A stretch of DNA of 64,000 nt from assembly GCF_019216885.1 (NCBI RefSeq), contig NZ_JAAQRC020000001.1, forward strand, positions 4,591,501-4,655,500, given 5' to 3'. The position numbers were made by a program, and so were the translations under genes. Shown piece by piece: positions 27,378-35,950 of the stretch (positions are counted from its first letter, which is position 1; every line of letters begins with the position of its first letter). The notes under the pieces are model-generated. The model was not told where the DNA came from. It did not search any database and worked only from the letters and a program-made list of their open reading frames with translations. This DNA comes from Methylobacterium sp. SyP6R. GTDB lineage: Bacteria; Pseudomonadota; Alphaproteobacteria; Rhizobiales; Beijerinckiaceae.

Positions 27378-28157
27378 ATGCCCGAGATCCGCCCCGAGAT
27401 CCGCACCTTCCTGTGCCGAAGCGACAATATCGGCGTGCTGATGCGCGACCCCGAGACCGGCGCCTGCGCGGCGATCGACGTGCCGGAGGCGGCGGCCGTG
27501 CTGCGCGCCCTCGACGAGACCGGCTGGCGCCTCACCGACATCCTGGTCACCCACCGTCACGGCGACCACGTCGAGGGCATCCCCGAGGTGAAGGCGCGGA
27601 CCGGGGCCCGGGTGACGGCCCCGGCGCGGGCCGGCAACGCGGTACCGCAAGTGGATGCGACCGTGCGCGAGGGCGACGTGGTGACGGTGGGCTCGCTCGC
27701 CGCCGCCGTGTGGGAAACGCCCGGCCATTGCGACGACCACGTCACCTACTGGTTCGAGGCGGCGGGCCTCGCATTCGCCGGCGACACCCTGTTCACCCTC
27801 GGCTGCGGCCGGGTGCTCGAAGGCCCGCCCCAGGTGCTGTGGCGCTCGCTGTCGCGCTTCCTGCCCCTGCCCGACGAGACCGTGATCTATTCCGGCCACG
27901 ACTACGTGCTGTCGAATGCCCGCTTCGCGCTGGCCGCCGAGCCGGGAAACCGCAACCTCGCCGACCGGGCGGCCCTGGCCGAGAAGGCCAGGGCGGAAGG
28001 GCGCTTCCTGGTGCCCACTACCCTTGGCGAGGAGAAGGCCACCAACCCGTTCCTGCGCGCCACCGAGCCGGCGCTCGCGCGTGCCGTCGGGATGGAGCCC
28101 GGCGCCGACCCGGCGGCGGTATTCACGGCCCTTCGCGAATGGAAGAACCGGTTCTGA
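27378..28157 (+). CDS. gloB: Hydroxyacylglutathione hydrolase (glyoxalase II)
   Basis: A metallo-beta-lactamase-fold hydrolase that releases D-lactate and glutathione in methylglyoxal detoxification. The 259 residues carry the metal motif THRHGDH (about residues 58-64), the GHCDDHVTYW His, FAGDTLF and the C-terminal SGHDYVLSNARFA glutathione-binding region. An AGGAGG site lies nine bases before the start. It is followed after five bases by a cupin gene, probably in one operon. Confidence 0.92.
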   Translation: MPEIRPEIRTFLCRSDNIGVLMRDPETGACAAIDVPEAAAVLRALDETGWRLTDILVTHRHGDHVEGIPEVKARTGARVTAPARAGNAVPQVDATVREGDVVTVGSLAAAVWETPGHCDDHVTYWFEAAGLAFAGDTLFTLGCGRVLEGPPQVLWRSLSRFLPLPDETVIYSGHDYVLSNARFALAAEPGNRNLADRAALAEKARAEGRFLVPTTLGEEKATNPFLRATEPALARAVGMEPGADPAAVFTALREWKNRF

Positions 28158-28162
28158 CGACG

Positions 28163-28612
28163 ATGCAAAACCTCACCGCCCGGAATCTCACCGCCCTGGA
28201 GGTCGTGCGCCTGCTCGACCTCAAGCCCCATCCGGAGGGAGGGCATTACCGCGAGACGTTCCGCGATTCCCGCGAGATCGACGGGCGTCCCGCCTCGACG
28301 GCGATCTACTACCTGCTCGATATCGGCGAGACCTCGGAATGGCACCGGGTCGATGCGACGGAGGTCTGGCTCTGGCATGCCGGGGCGCCGATGGTCATCA
28401 CCACCAGCCCCAACGGCCACGATGCCGAGGCGCGTCATCTCGGTCCCGACCTCGCCCGGGGGCAGCGGCCGCAGATCGTGGTGCCGGCCCATCACTGGCA
28501 GACCGCCACCAGCCTCGGCGCCTGGACCCTGGTGAGCTGTACCGTGGCGCCGGGCTTCCGCTTCGAGGGTTTCGAGATGGCGCCGCCGGACTGGCGGCCG
28601 ATGCCGCGCTGA
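28163..28612 (+). CDS. Cupin domain protein (DUF985 / cupin_5)
   Basis: A 149-residue single cupin. It shows HPEGGHYRETFRD, the IYYLLDIGETSEWHRVDATEVWLWHAG strand pair with metal-type His, and a C-terminal LVSCTVAPGFRFEGFEM strand, all typical of the cupin_5 family. Function of this family is unclear; some members are sugar-nucleotide or small-molecule binding. It follows gloB by five bases. An alternative ATG at 28139 lies inside the gloB end; 28163 was chosen because it gives the family's usual length. Confidence 0.82.
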   Translation: MQNLTARNLTALEVVRLLDLKPHPEGGHYRETFRDSREIDGRPASTAIYYLLDIGETSEWHRVDATEVWLWHAGAPMVITTSPNGHDAEARHLGPDLARGQRPQIVVPAHHWQTATSLGAWTLVSCTVAPGFRFEGFEMAPPDWRPMPR

Positions 28613-28961
28613 AGGCCGGACCGGGAGCCTGCAAGGCTCCCGGCCGCTCCCGTTTTCGAAAGCCGTCCCGCTTAAGGGCGAGCGACGCGGACGCGATCCG
28701 GCGCCACGAGAGCCTGCCGGGAGACGGGCCGTGAGACGGATGGTGCGGAGAATAAGACGCCGGGTACGGTATCGCTTATTCCCAATACATACAGTCTGTG
28801 CCTTGGACAAAATCACCTATTTCCAAATCGTAAACGTTTCCATCTTGTAGAGTCCAAGTCCGGCGTTTGACAAAACCGATGAGTGTTGCAGAAAAATCAT
28901 ATCGTGCCTCTGCGACATCGGGCATATTGCCGATCGTGACACTCCACTATCGGTTGTACCA
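28613..28961. other. Intergenic region with AT-rich leader upstream of the outer-membrane protein gene
   Basis: The first 130 bases are GC-rich and featureless. From about 28750 the sequence becomes AT-rich, with a TTGACA at 28867-28872 that could be a -35 element, though no well-spaced -10 follows. It probably holds a strong promoter and a long 5' leader for the porin-like gene. No ribosome site is seen next to the 28962 start. Confidence 0.45.
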
Positions 28962-29819
28962 ATGAACAAGTTCCTGGCCGGCCTGGCCGCGTTCACCGCC
29001 CTCACCTCGGCAGCCGCCGCGGCCGACCTGCCGCGCCGCGCCGCCCCGCCGCCGGTCTTCACCCCGGTGCCGGTCTTCACCTGGACCGGGTTCTACCTCG
29101 GCGTGAATGCCGGCTACGGCTTCGACGCCAACAGCCGCAGCACGTCCCGGTACAACCTTCCGGCCGGATCGGTGATCGGCTCGGAGACCACCAACGGCGT
29201 CGTCAGCCTCAACACGAACCGGACCGATAATTCCGGCTTCACCGGCGGCGCGCAGATCGGCTACAACTACCAGTTCACGCCGGGCTCGGGCTTCGTGGTC
29301 GGCCTCGAGGCCGACGCCCAGTATGTCGACTTCGCCCGTCGCACCCGGGGCACGCTGAACTACGGCTTTGCCGGCAATACCGGCCTGGCCTTCGCGCCGC
29401 CCGCGGCCACCGTCTTCACCAGCGGCAACGGCCTCGACTATTTCGGCACCGTCCGCGGCCGCCTCGGCTACGCCTTCGACCGCACGCTCGTCTACGGCAC
29501 CGGCGGCTTCGCCTACGGCTCGGGCAGCGAGGACCAGAACTTCGCCGGCGGCCGCTTCCGCGACAGCTTCCGCACCGGCTACGCGGCCGGCGGCGGCATC
29601 GAGTACGCGCTGCCCACCGACTCGTTCCTGAACTTCTTCCGCTCGAACGCCGTCACGCTGAAGGTCGAAGGCCTCTACGTGAACCTCGACAGCAAGAAGG
29701 ACGCCTTCCGCGGCTTCTACGATCTCGGCACCAACGCCGTGTACCTGCGCGGTGCCGCCGCCAACACCGAGTTCGCCGTCGTCCGCGCCGGCCTGAACTA
29801 CAAGTTCGGCTCGTACTGA
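28962..29819 (+). CDS. Outer-membrane beta-barrel protein (Omp31/porin-like family)
   Basis: A 285-residue surface protein. Signal peptide MNKFLAGLAAFTALTSAAAAAD is followed by the Pro-rich link and the FTWTGFYLGVNAGYGFD first strand diagnostic of the rhizobial Omp31/RopB-like barrel family. Alternating aromatic strands continue to the C-terminal AGLNYKFGSY strand. Such proteins are abundant, structural or immunogenic outer-membrane proteins. The leader is AT-rich and lacks a clear Shine-Dalgarno sequence. Two hairpins follow the stop. Confidence 0.9.
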   Translation: MNKFLAGLAAFTALTSAAAAADLPRRAAPPPVFTPVPVFTWTGFYLGVNAGYGFDANSRSTSRYNLPAGSVIGSETTNGVVSLNTNRTDNSGFTGGAQIGYNYQFTPGSGFVVGLEADAQYVDFARRTRGTLNYGFAGNTGLAFAPPAATVFTSGNGLDYFGTVRGRLGYAFDRTLVYGTGGFAYGSGSEDQNFAGGRFRDSFRTGYAAGGGIEYALPTDSFLNFFRSNAVTLKVEGLYVNLDSKKDAFRGFYDLGTNAVYLRGAAANTEFAVVRAGLNYKFGSY

Positions 29820-29895
29820 GACCCGGCTCACGCATCGTCCGACGCACCGGCTTCCGGTTCGTCTCAGGACTGCGGCAGGGTCGACGACGACAGAC

Positions 29896-29924
29896 CGGCG
29901 CCCGATCATCATGACCGGGCGCCG
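29896..29924. terminator. Hairpin after outer-membrane protein gene
   Basis: CGGCGCCCG and its complement form a 9-bp stem around an 11-base loop, 77 bases after the stop. No T-run follows. Confidence 0.4.
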
Positions 29925-30064
29925 CACCAAGCCCAACGATCTCCCGCCAGCTCGACGGCGAGTTGGCGGCCTTCAAGACCGGCAGGAGGGCCACGCGATC
30001 TGACCATGAGTGTCGGATCGACCTTACGGATCCCCAGCCCCGATCAACTGGCCCGCAAGGTCGC

Positions 30065-30096
30065 CCCCCGGATGCAGCCGCTGCATCCGGGGGTTT
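30065..30096 (+). terminator. Intrinsic terminator-like hairpin
   Basis: A perfect 13-bp stem (arm CCCCCGGATGCAG) with a three-base CCG loop is followed by TTT. It is the strongest hairpin in the 436-base gap between the outer-membrane protein gene and the convergent EamA gene. The rest of that gap holds no convincing gene. Confidence 0.7.
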
Positions 30097-30195
30097 GGTC
30101 GTCGGATCGGCCGCTATTCCTGAGCCCTCGGACCGGGCCCCGCCGCCCGGATCCGCTCAGCAGACCTGGCTTGGCGTGCAACGCTTCGTCCGCTC

Positions 30196-30257
30196 AGGTT
30201 CTTGTTTTATCGCAGATTTTTTCGCCGAACCGGTGACCACTCCGGCGAAATCCACTT
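30196..30257. repeat. Intergenic repeat (family C, copy 2)
   Basis: The segment contains CGCCGAACCGGTGACCACTC, matching the core of the element at 15461-15515 with scattered differences. Like that copy it ends right at the stop codon of a gene read on the opposite strand, here the EamA transporter. Confidence 0.55.
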
Positions 30258-31149
30258 AGGAACCACTCTCGACCGCCGCATCCCGCGCGTTCCCCGCCCG
30301 CGTCGCCACGAGCGCCCCCGCCACGATGAGCCCGCAGGCCAAAGCCAGCGACCAGGTCGCCGGGGCGTAGCCGGCGGCGACGAGGATCAGGGTGGAGAGC
30401 ACCGGGGCGGCGTAGGAGCCGACGCCGAGGAGGCGGATGTCGCCGCGCTTCACGCCGATGTCCCAGAGATAGAACGCCGCCCCGACCGGGCCGAGGCCGA
30501 GCGCCGCCACCGCCGCCCATTGCGCCGGATCTTGCGGCCACACCGTGCGCTCGAAGGCGAGGTGGCAGACGAGGCTCAACGCCGCGGTGGCGAGGCAGAA
30601 GCCCGCCACCGCATCGGTCGGCACCGCCCCGACCCGGCGCGACAGGACCGAGTAGCCCGACCACAGGAAGGCGCAGGCGAGCGCCGCCGCGTAGCCCGGC
30701 AGCGCGGCGGCCTCGAAGCTGAGCGACCCGCGGCCGAGGAACAGCGTGACCACCCCGGCAAGCCCGAGCAGCGCTCCGGCGAGATGCGCCGCGCGCAAGC
30801 CCCCCTCGCCCGGCAGCAGGGCGGAGAACAGCACGATCAGCAGCGGCCAGAGATAGCTGATGAGCCCGGCCTCCGCCGGCGGCGCGAGGCGCAGGGCCGC
30901 GAAGTACAGCGCGTGGTAGCCGAACAGCCCGACGATTCCGAGCGCCCAGATCGGGAGCGGCTGGCGTAAGGCGGCGAGGCCGGAGGGCCGCGCGATCCAG
31001 CTGGCGCAGCCCAGCAGCCCGCCGACCAGGAAGGTCATGGCGGCGAGCTGGAACGGCGGCACCGCGCCGGAGGCTGCGGTGAACAGGGCGAGCAGGGACC
31101 AGAGCAGGATGGCGCCGGAACCGATCAGGGTGGCGGAGCGGATCGTCAT
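30256..31149 (-). CDS. EamA/DMT-family exporter, YddG-like
   Basis: A 297-residue inner-membrane transporter with ten hydrophobic segments in two EamA repeats. The segments LISYLWPLLIVLFSALLPGE and FLWSGYSVLSRR resemble YddG-type aromatic amino-acid exporters. The C-terminus is short and charged (ARAGNARDAAVESGS). The ATG at 31149 is 83 bases from the divergent alkB gene. The substrate is inferred from family only. Confidence 0.85.
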   Translation of the reverse strand: MTIRSATLIGSGAILLWSLLALFTAASGAVPPFQLAAMTFLVGGLLGCASWIARPSGLAALRQPLPIWALGIVGLFGYHALYFAALRLAPPAEAGLISYLWPLLIVLFSALLPGEGGLRAAHLAGALLGLAGVVTLFLGRGSLSFEAAALPGYAAALACAFLWSGYSVLSRRVGAVPTDAVAGFCLATAALSLVCHLAFERTVWPQDPAQWAAVAALGLGPVGAAFYLWDIGVKRGDIRLLGVGSYAAPVLSTLILVAAGYAPATWSLALACGLIVAGALVATRAGNARDAAVESGS

Positions 31150-31232
31150 GGATGTAGCCCTACCACGGCCGGCTCTGCCGGCTCACCCGGAAATCGGATA
31201 GGACGGGCGCCGTCCGCCAGCGGAGCGCGCCC

Positions 31233-31895
31233 GTGATCGAACTCGCCCCCGGCCTGATCCACCACCCGGGCTATCTCGACGCCGCGGCGCAGGGTGCGCT
31301 CGCGGCCGACCTCGCGGCGATCTTGCGCGAGGCACCGCCCTTCACCCCGACGATGCCGCGCACGGGCAAGCCGTTCTCGGTGCGGATGTCGAATTGCGGC
31401 CCCCTCGGCTGGGTCTCCGACCGGGCCGGCTACCGCTACCAGGCGGCGCATCCGGAAACCGGCCGGCCCTGGCCTTCGATGCCGGCGGCGGTCCTGCGGG
31501 CCTGGTCCGAACTCGCCGGCTGCCCGGCCGAGCCGGAGGCCTGCCTCGTCAACCTCTACGCGCCCGGTACCCGGATGGGACTGCACCAGGACCGGGACGA
31601 GGCGGAGTTTTCGGCTCCCGTGCTCTCCCTGTCGCTGGGGGCCACCGCCCTGTTCCGCTACGGGGGGCTCCAGCGCTCCGACCCGACCCGCTCGGTGCGG
31701 CTCGCCTCCGGCGACGCCCTGGTGATCGGCGGGCCCTCGCGCCTGGTCTTCCACGGCGTCGACCGTCTCCTGCCGGCCGACCTGCTGGCATCCGCCTCGG
31801 AACCGGTCCTGCCCGAGGCCGTGGCGCCGGGCGGGCGCCTCAACCTGACCTTGCGGCGCGTCACGGAGATCCGTCGCGCTTGCGGCCGCGCTTGA
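31233..31895 (+). CDS. alkB: Alpha-ketoglutarate-dependent dioxygenase AlkB
   Basis: A DNA/RNA repair dioxygenase that removes methyl groups from 1-methyladenine and 3-methylcytosine. The 220 residues have the fold-specific VNLYAPGTRMGLHQDRDE (iron ligands His and Asp), LSLSLGATALFRYGG, and the VFHGVDRLLP His plus the LNLTLRRV arginines that hold 2-oxoglutarate. The GTG start has GGAG seven bases upstream. Methylated-base repair would be sensible in a methylotroph, but regulation by Ada is not visible. Confidence 0.92.
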   Translation: MIELAPGLIHHPGYLDAAAQGALAADLAAILREAPPFTPTMPRTGKPFSVRMSNCGPLGWVSDRAGYRYQAAHPETGRPWPSMPAAVLRAWSELAGCPAEPEACLVNLYAPGTRMGLHQDRDEAEFSAPVLSLSLGATALFRYGGLQRSDPTRSVRLASGDALVIGGPSRLVFHGVDRLLPADLLASASEPVLPEAVAPGGRLNLTLRRVTEIRRACGRA

Positions 31896-31981
31896 CAGAG
31901 CGGCGCGCACGGCCGACGCATCCGGCGACGGTCCTGCCGCCCGATCCCGGGCGGCGTCTCTTACGAACCGAGACGAGTCTG

Positions 31982-32941
31982 ATGGCGACGAGTCCCCTGC
32001 CGCTGCGCGTTGTGGCCCTTCTGTCCTGCCTTGCCGGCCTGCCGGCCGGGGCGTGGGCGGCCGATCCGGTCTATCCGCCGGGCTCGCGCTTCGGCTTCGA
32101 GCCGGCCAAGGAGATGGTGGTGTCGCGCCGCTTCACCGGTTTCGAGCGGGAGGGCGGCGGCGCCACGGTCTCGGTGGTCGAGCTGCCGGCCCAGGCCTAC
32201 AAGGACCTCACCACCAACTTCACCGACGAGAACCTGAAGAGCCAGGGCCTGGTGGTGAAGACCCGCGAGACGCTGAAGCTCGCCGACGGGCGCGAGGGTC
32301 TGCTGGTCACCGGCGAGCAGCCGATCGAGCAGCCCGCCGGCGCGCCGGCCCTGCACAAATGGGTCTTCCTCGTCTCGGATCCGACGGTCACCGGCATCGT
32401 CATCGGCCAGACCCTGCCGACGGCCGAAACCGACAATGCGATGCGCGCGATGCTGACCAGCGTGCGGGTGCGCCCGGCCCTCACCCTCGACCAGCAGGTC
32501 GCGGCCCTGCCCTTCCGGGTCGTCGACACCGCGGGCTTCCGCCCGGTGCGGGTGCTCGGCGGCAACTCGGTGCTCTATACCGAGGGGCCGAAGGACCAGA
32601 TGATGAACCTGGAGCAGCCGATCCTGGTGCTCGCCGAGGCGGTGCAGCCGGCGCCAGGCGCCGAGCAGCGCGACGCCTTCGCGAAGGCCGCGCTCTACTC
32701 GAACCAGACCATGAAGGACTTCGCGATCGAGCGCTCGCAGAGCTTCCGCCAGAACGGCGCCGACTGGCACGAGATCGTGGCCCGGGCCGTCGACGTGCCG
32801 TCGGGCACGCCCGTGGTGGTGTCCCAGACCATCCGCTTCCAGCCCGACGGCTATTTCCGTGCCGTCGGCGTGGTCCGCGCCCAGGACCGTGAGGCGATCC
32901 TGCCGCGCTTCCGCAAGGTGGTGGACGCGATCGCGTTCTGA
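31982..32941 (+). CDS. Secreted protein of unknown function
   Basis: A 319-residue protein with a clear signal peptide (LPLRVVALLSCLAGLPAGAWAAD) and no further membrane segment, so probably periplasmic. The mature part looks like two alpha/beta repeats: each has a strand with VVSRRFTGFE or FRPVRVLGG, a middle helix and a strand ending VRVRPALTL or KVVDAIAF. The halves may be paralogous. I do not recognise a named family. It follows alkB by 86 bases but has its own leader and may be independent. Confidence 0.75.
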   Translation: MATSPLPLRVVALLSCLAGLPAGAWAADPVYPPGSRFGFEPAKEMVVSRRFTGFEREGGGATVSVVELPAQAYKDLTTNFTDENLKSQGLVVKTRETLKLADGREGLLVTGEQPIEQPAGAPALHKWVFLVSDPTVTGIVIGQTLPTAETDNAMRAMLTSVRVRPALTLDQQVAALPFRVVDTAGFRPVRVLGGNSVLYTEGPKDQMMNLEQPILVLAEAVQPAPGAEQRDAFAKAALYSNQTMKDFAIERSQSFRQNGADWHEIVARAVDVPSGTPVVVSQTIRFQPDGYFRAVGVVRAQDREAILPRFRKVVDAIAF

Positions 32942-32988
32942 TCACCCTCCCGTCCGCGGCCCCTGGCGAGGCCGCGGACGGGATGCCG

Positions 32989-33915
32989 TCAGAGCCGCGC
33001 CCGCGGATCGTGCCGGGCGAGGCGATCGAGCAGGAAATCCACCTCGGCCTTCGCCGTCGCCGAGAGGCCGCCGCCGGGCTTGCGCTGGGCGTCGGAGGCC
33101 AGGATGCCGCGGCGCATCAGCACGTATTTGCGCACGGCCAGCCCGAGGCCCGGCTGCTGCTCGTAGCGTAGCAGCGGCAGGTGGGCGTCGAAGATGTCGT
33201 GGGCGCGCTCGCGCTCGCCGGCCGCGGAGAGCCGTACGACATCCACCAGCATCTCCGGGAAGGCGTAGCCGGTATTGGCGCCGTCGGCGCCGCGCTCGCA
33301 CTCGAAATCGAGGAACAGGCCGCCGTTGCCGCACAGGATCGAGAGCGGCCGCAGCGAGCCGTCGCGCTGGAAGGCCCGCAGCGCCGAGATTTTTTCCAGC
33401 CCCGGCCAGTCCTCGTGCTTGAGCATGACGCAGTTCGGGTTGTCGGTGACGATGCGGCGGATGACGCCCGGCGTCATCACCACGCTCAAGGTCAGCGGAT
33501 AGTCTTGAATCACGAACGGCACGTCCGGCCCGATCACCTCGGCGGCCTGGGCGTAGTAGCCGACGATCTGGTCGTCGGTGCGCAGGGACGAGGGCGGCGC
33601 GATCATCACGGCGGCGGCGCCCGCCTCCATCACCGCCCGGGTCAGCGACCCCATCGCGGCGAAGCCCGGAGCCGAGACGCCGATGACGACCGGGAGCTTG
33701 GTGCGCCGGATCACCCGCGAGGCCACAGCCACGGCCTCCGCGCCGTCGAGCTTGGGCGCCTCGCCCATGATGCCGAGCACGGTGAGGCCGGTGGCGCCGA
33801 TCTCGCCGTAGAAATCGGTCATCTTGTCGATCGAGGCCTCGTCGATGCGGCCGTCCGGGTGGAACGGGGTCGGGGCGATGGGGAAGACGCCCTTCGCGTC
33901 GGGGGTGAGCCGCAT
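32989..33915 (-). CDS. Dihydrodipicolinate synthase family aldolase
   Basis: A 308-residue TIM-barrel lyase of the DapA/NanA superfamily. It has KGVFPIAPTPFHPDGRID, GIMGEAPKL in place of the usual GTTGE loop, the Tyr of VIQDYP and the Schiff-base lysine in VMLKHEDW. The altered loop and the distance from dapB suggest a catabolic aldolase for a keto-deoxy acid or a related substrate, not lysine synthesis. The start at 33915 has GAGAGGAAACGAC before it. It is divergent from an aminotransferase. Confidence 0.85.
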   Translation of the reverse strand: MRLTPDAKGVFPIAPTPFHPDGRIDEASIDKMTDFYGEIGATGLTVLGIMGEAPKLDGAEAVAVASRVIRRTKLPVVIGVSAPGFAAMGSLTRAVMEAGAAAVMIAPPSSLRTDDQIVGYYAQAAEVIGPDVPFVIQDYPLTLSVVMTPGVIRRIVTDNPNCVMLKHEDWPGLEKISALRAFQRDGSLRPLSILCGNGGLFLDFECERGADGANTGYAFPEMLVDVVRLSAAGERERAHDIFDAHLPLLRYEQQPGLGLAVRKYVLMRRGILASDAQRKPGGGLSATAKAEVDFLLDRLARHDPRARL

Positions 33916-34111
33916 GTCGTTTCCTCTCGTGTTCGCCGGACGATAGGTCGTGGCTGCGGCCCCGCGCAACCGCCGCGCGCGCTCGCCGCCCGCACGAATC
34001 ATGCAAGGCCGGGGCTCCGGAATCGCGCTTGCCGCCGGGCGCCGCGCGGTGCTTCAAGGACGGCTTGTTCGTGACCGGCCGCGCCGTCGGCCCCGCGAGA
34101 GGAAGACCCGC

Positions 34112-34963
34112 ATGTCCCGCATCGTCTACGTCAACGGCCGCTTCGTCCCCTTCGAGGAGGCGACGATCCCGATCATGGACCGCGGGTTCCTGTTCGCCGA
34201 CGGGATCTACGAGGTGAGCGCGGTGCTGAACGGTCGCCTCGTCGACAACGAGGCCCACCTCGCCCGCCTCGACCGCTCGCTCTCCGAGATCGGCATCCGC
34301 AATCCCCACACCATCGCCGAGTGGACGCGGCTCGAGGAAGAGCTGGTCACCCGCAACGGGCTCAGCGAAGGCCTCGTCTACATGGAGGTCACCCGCGGCG
34401 TGGCCGAGCGCGACTTCGCCTTTCCGCCCGAGGGCACGCCGCCGACCGTGGTGATGTTCACGCAGGCCAAGACCGTCTCGTCGAACCCGCTCGCCGAGCG
34501 CGGCGCCAAGGTCATCTCGGTCGAGGATCTGCGCTGGAAGCGCCGGGACATCAAGTCGGTGGCGCTGCTGGCCCAGGTTCTGGCCAAGCAGCAGGCCGCC
34601 GCGGCCGGCGTCGCCGAAGCCTGGATGCACGAGGACGGCCTCGTCACCGAGGGCGGGTCGTCCACCGCCTTCATCATCACCGAGGATGGCCGCATCGTCA
34701 CCCGCCCGCTCTCGACGGCGCTTCTGCCCGGCATCACCCGCCGGGCGGTGATGCGGCTCGCCGAGGAGAACGGCCTGACGGTGGAGGAGCGCGCCTTCTC
34801 GATCGAGGAGGCGCTTCAGGCCTCCGAGGCGTTCTTCACCTCGGCCTCCGCCTTCGTGATGCCGGTGGTCGAGATCGACGGCCAGCGCGTCGGCGGCGGC
34901 CAGCCCGGCCCGATGACGCGGAAGTTGCGGGAGCTGTACCTCGACATGGCGAAGGCGGGCTGA
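34112..34963 (+). CDS. Class IV aminotransferase, D-amino-acid transaminase-like
   Basis: A 283-residue PLP enzyme. It opens with IVYVNGRFVPFEEATIPIMDRGFLFADGIYE, has the PLP lysine in RWKRRDIKSVALLAQVLAKQQA and the phosphate-binding TEGGSSTAFI, and ends near SASAFVMPVVEIDGQ. These fit D-alanine aminotransferase better than branched-chain enzymes. GAGAGGAAG precedes the start at 34112; a longer in-frame reading runs through the promoter region. It may supply D-amino acids for the cell wall or degrade them. Confidence 0.88.
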   Translation: MSRIVYVNGRFVPFEEATIPIMDRGFLFADGIYEVSAVLNGRLVDNEAHLARLDRSLSEIGIRNPHTIAEWTRLEEELVTRNGLSEGLVYMEVTRGVAERDFAFPPEGTPPTVVMFTQAKTVSSNPLAERGAKVISVEDLRWKRRDIKSVALLAQVLAKQQAAAAGVAEAWMHEDGLVTEGGSSTAFIITEDGRIVTRPLSTALLPGITRRAVMRLAEENGLTVEERAFSIEEALQASEAFFTSASAFVMPVVEIDGQRVGGGQPGPMTRKLRELYLDMAKAG

Positions 34964-35095
34964 GCATCCATCCGGCCGGCCGCGGATCCCTGAAGCGGTC
35001 GTTGGATCGGGGATCGAGCCGACCTCGGAATGCTCGGGATAAACCTGGGCATCTCCCTATTCGGCCATCCGCGTGAGGCGGATCGCGGTCACGTC

Positions 35096-35114
35096 GGTAT
35101 CGTTCGCCGATACC
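35096..35114. promoter_or_regulatory. higBA operator 1
   Basis: GGTATCG and CGATACC are separated by five bases. The site is upstream of a possible -35 TTGACG (35121-35126). It shares its arms with operator 2, centred 34 bases further on. Confidence 0.65.
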
Positions 35115-35130
35115 TTCCGCTTGACGGCGC

Positions 35131-35147
35131 GTATCGTTGTGCGATAC
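35131..35147. promoter_or_regulatory. higBA operator 2 overlapping the -10 region
   Basis: GTATCG and CGATAC are separated by five bases. The right arm overlaps a plausible -10 (GATACC, 35143-35148) spaced 16 bases from TTGACG, so a HigA repressor bound here would block the promoter. About 24 bases separate it from the higB start. Confidence 0.65.
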
Positions 35148-35171
35148 CAATCGCCGATAAGGGGCCGCACC

Positions 35172-35453
35172 CTGATCCGCAGCTTTGCCAATGGTCGGAC
35201 CCGAGACGTGTTCGAGGGGCGGCAGCCGAAAGGTATCCCCGCGCACATTCTCAAGACGGCACGGCGCAAGCTCAACTATCTCGACGCAGCGACCTCCCTC
35301 GATGCGTTGAAGGTTCCACCAGGCAACAAGTTGCATCCATTGCTCGACGAGCGCGCCGGGCAGCACGCCATCTGGATCAACGACCAGTTCCGCTTGTGCT
35401 TTCGCTGGACCGAGACTGGTCCGGAAGATGTAGAGATCGTGGACTATCACTGA
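35172..35453 (+). CDS. higB: HigB-like RelE/ParE-superfamily toxin
   Basis: A 93-residue ribosome-dependent mRNA interferase of the HigB (host-inhibition) type. It reads IRSFANGRTRDVFEG at the start, LNYLDAATSLDALKVPPGNKLHPL in the middle and the conserved ending QHAIWINDQFRLCFRW plus VEIVDYH. The predicted start is an unusual CTG at 35172: AAGGGG sits seven bases upstream and this matches the family N-terminus (M-IRSF), whereas the upstream ATG at 35073 would add 33 residues covering both operators. The antitoxin gene follows after 46 bases. The operon order toxin-antitoxin is usual for higBA. Confidence 0.85.
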   Translation: MIRSFANGRTRDVFEGRQPKGIPAHILKTARRKLNYLDAATSLDALKVPPGNKLHPLLDERAGQHAIWINDQFRLCFRWTETGPEDVEIVDYH

Positions 35454-35499
35454 CTACCACTGTTGGGGCTGCGCCCCGCTCCTCTGGAGACAAGGTGGC

Positions 35500-35820
35500 A
35501 TGAGCACCGAGTACGAAACCGATACCATCCTTCCGCCGATGCACCCCGGCGAGGTGCTGCGGGAGGAGTTCATGGTTCCGCTGAACCTGACGGCGTATGC
35601 GATCGCGAAGGCGTGCCGCGTGCCGCGCACCCGGATCGAGCGCATCGCCCGTGAGGAGATCGGCATCACCGCCGATACGGCCCTGCGGCTCGGGCGCTAC
35701 TTCGGCATGGACCCGCAGGTGTGGGTGAATCTTCAGAGCCGCTTCGATCTTCTGACGGCCCGCAACGCGATCGGTGCGGACATCGATGACATCCGCCCGC
35801 TGGAACGAGAGGCGGCGTGA
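35500..35820 (+). CDS. higA: HigA-like antitoxin with XRE helix-turn-helix
   Basis: A 106-residue DNA-binding antitoxin. The typical HigA motif MHPGEVLREEFMVPLNLTAYAIAKA leads into the helix-turn-helix VPRTRIERIAREEIGITADTALRLGRYFG, followed by the family-specific WVNLQSRFDLLTA helix that contacts the toxin. It neutralises HigB and represses the operon by binding the two palindromes upstream of higB. Confidence 0.92.
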   Translation: MSTEYETDTILPPMHPGEVLREEFMVPLNLTAYAIAKACRVPRTRIERIAREEIGITADTALRLGRYFGMDPQVWVNLQSRFDLLTARNAIGADIDDIRPLEREAA

Positions 35821-35918
35821 GGCGCTACCGCTGGGAGCCGAAAGGCGGCAGCGAATCAATTGAGGGTCCGGTTGCAAAGCCAAGCGGAGCCGGAACCCAC
35901 GGGTGCCGGCCCGGTTTC

Positions 35919-35941
35919 CCTGAGGAGACTCCATCCTCAGG
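35919..35941 (+). promoter_or_regulatory. Hairpin overlapping the ribosome site of the next gene
   Basis: CCTGAGGA and TCCTCAGG form a perfect 8-bp stem with a seven-base loop. Its 3' arm includes the first part of AGGAGA (35939-35944), the ribosome site of the gene starting at 35951. Folding would mask that site. Confidence 0.45.
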
Positions 35942-35950
35942 AGAACCCCC

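Noticed and set aside
30006..30236. 76-codon frame downstream of the outer-membrane protein gene
   Set aside because: It spans the strong terminator hairpin and part of a repeat, with no ribosome site or codon bias.
35073..35171. ATG at 35073 as the higB start
   Set aside because: It would place both operators and the promoter inside the coding sequence, and the extra 33 residues do not match the family; CTG at 35172 has the better ribosome site.
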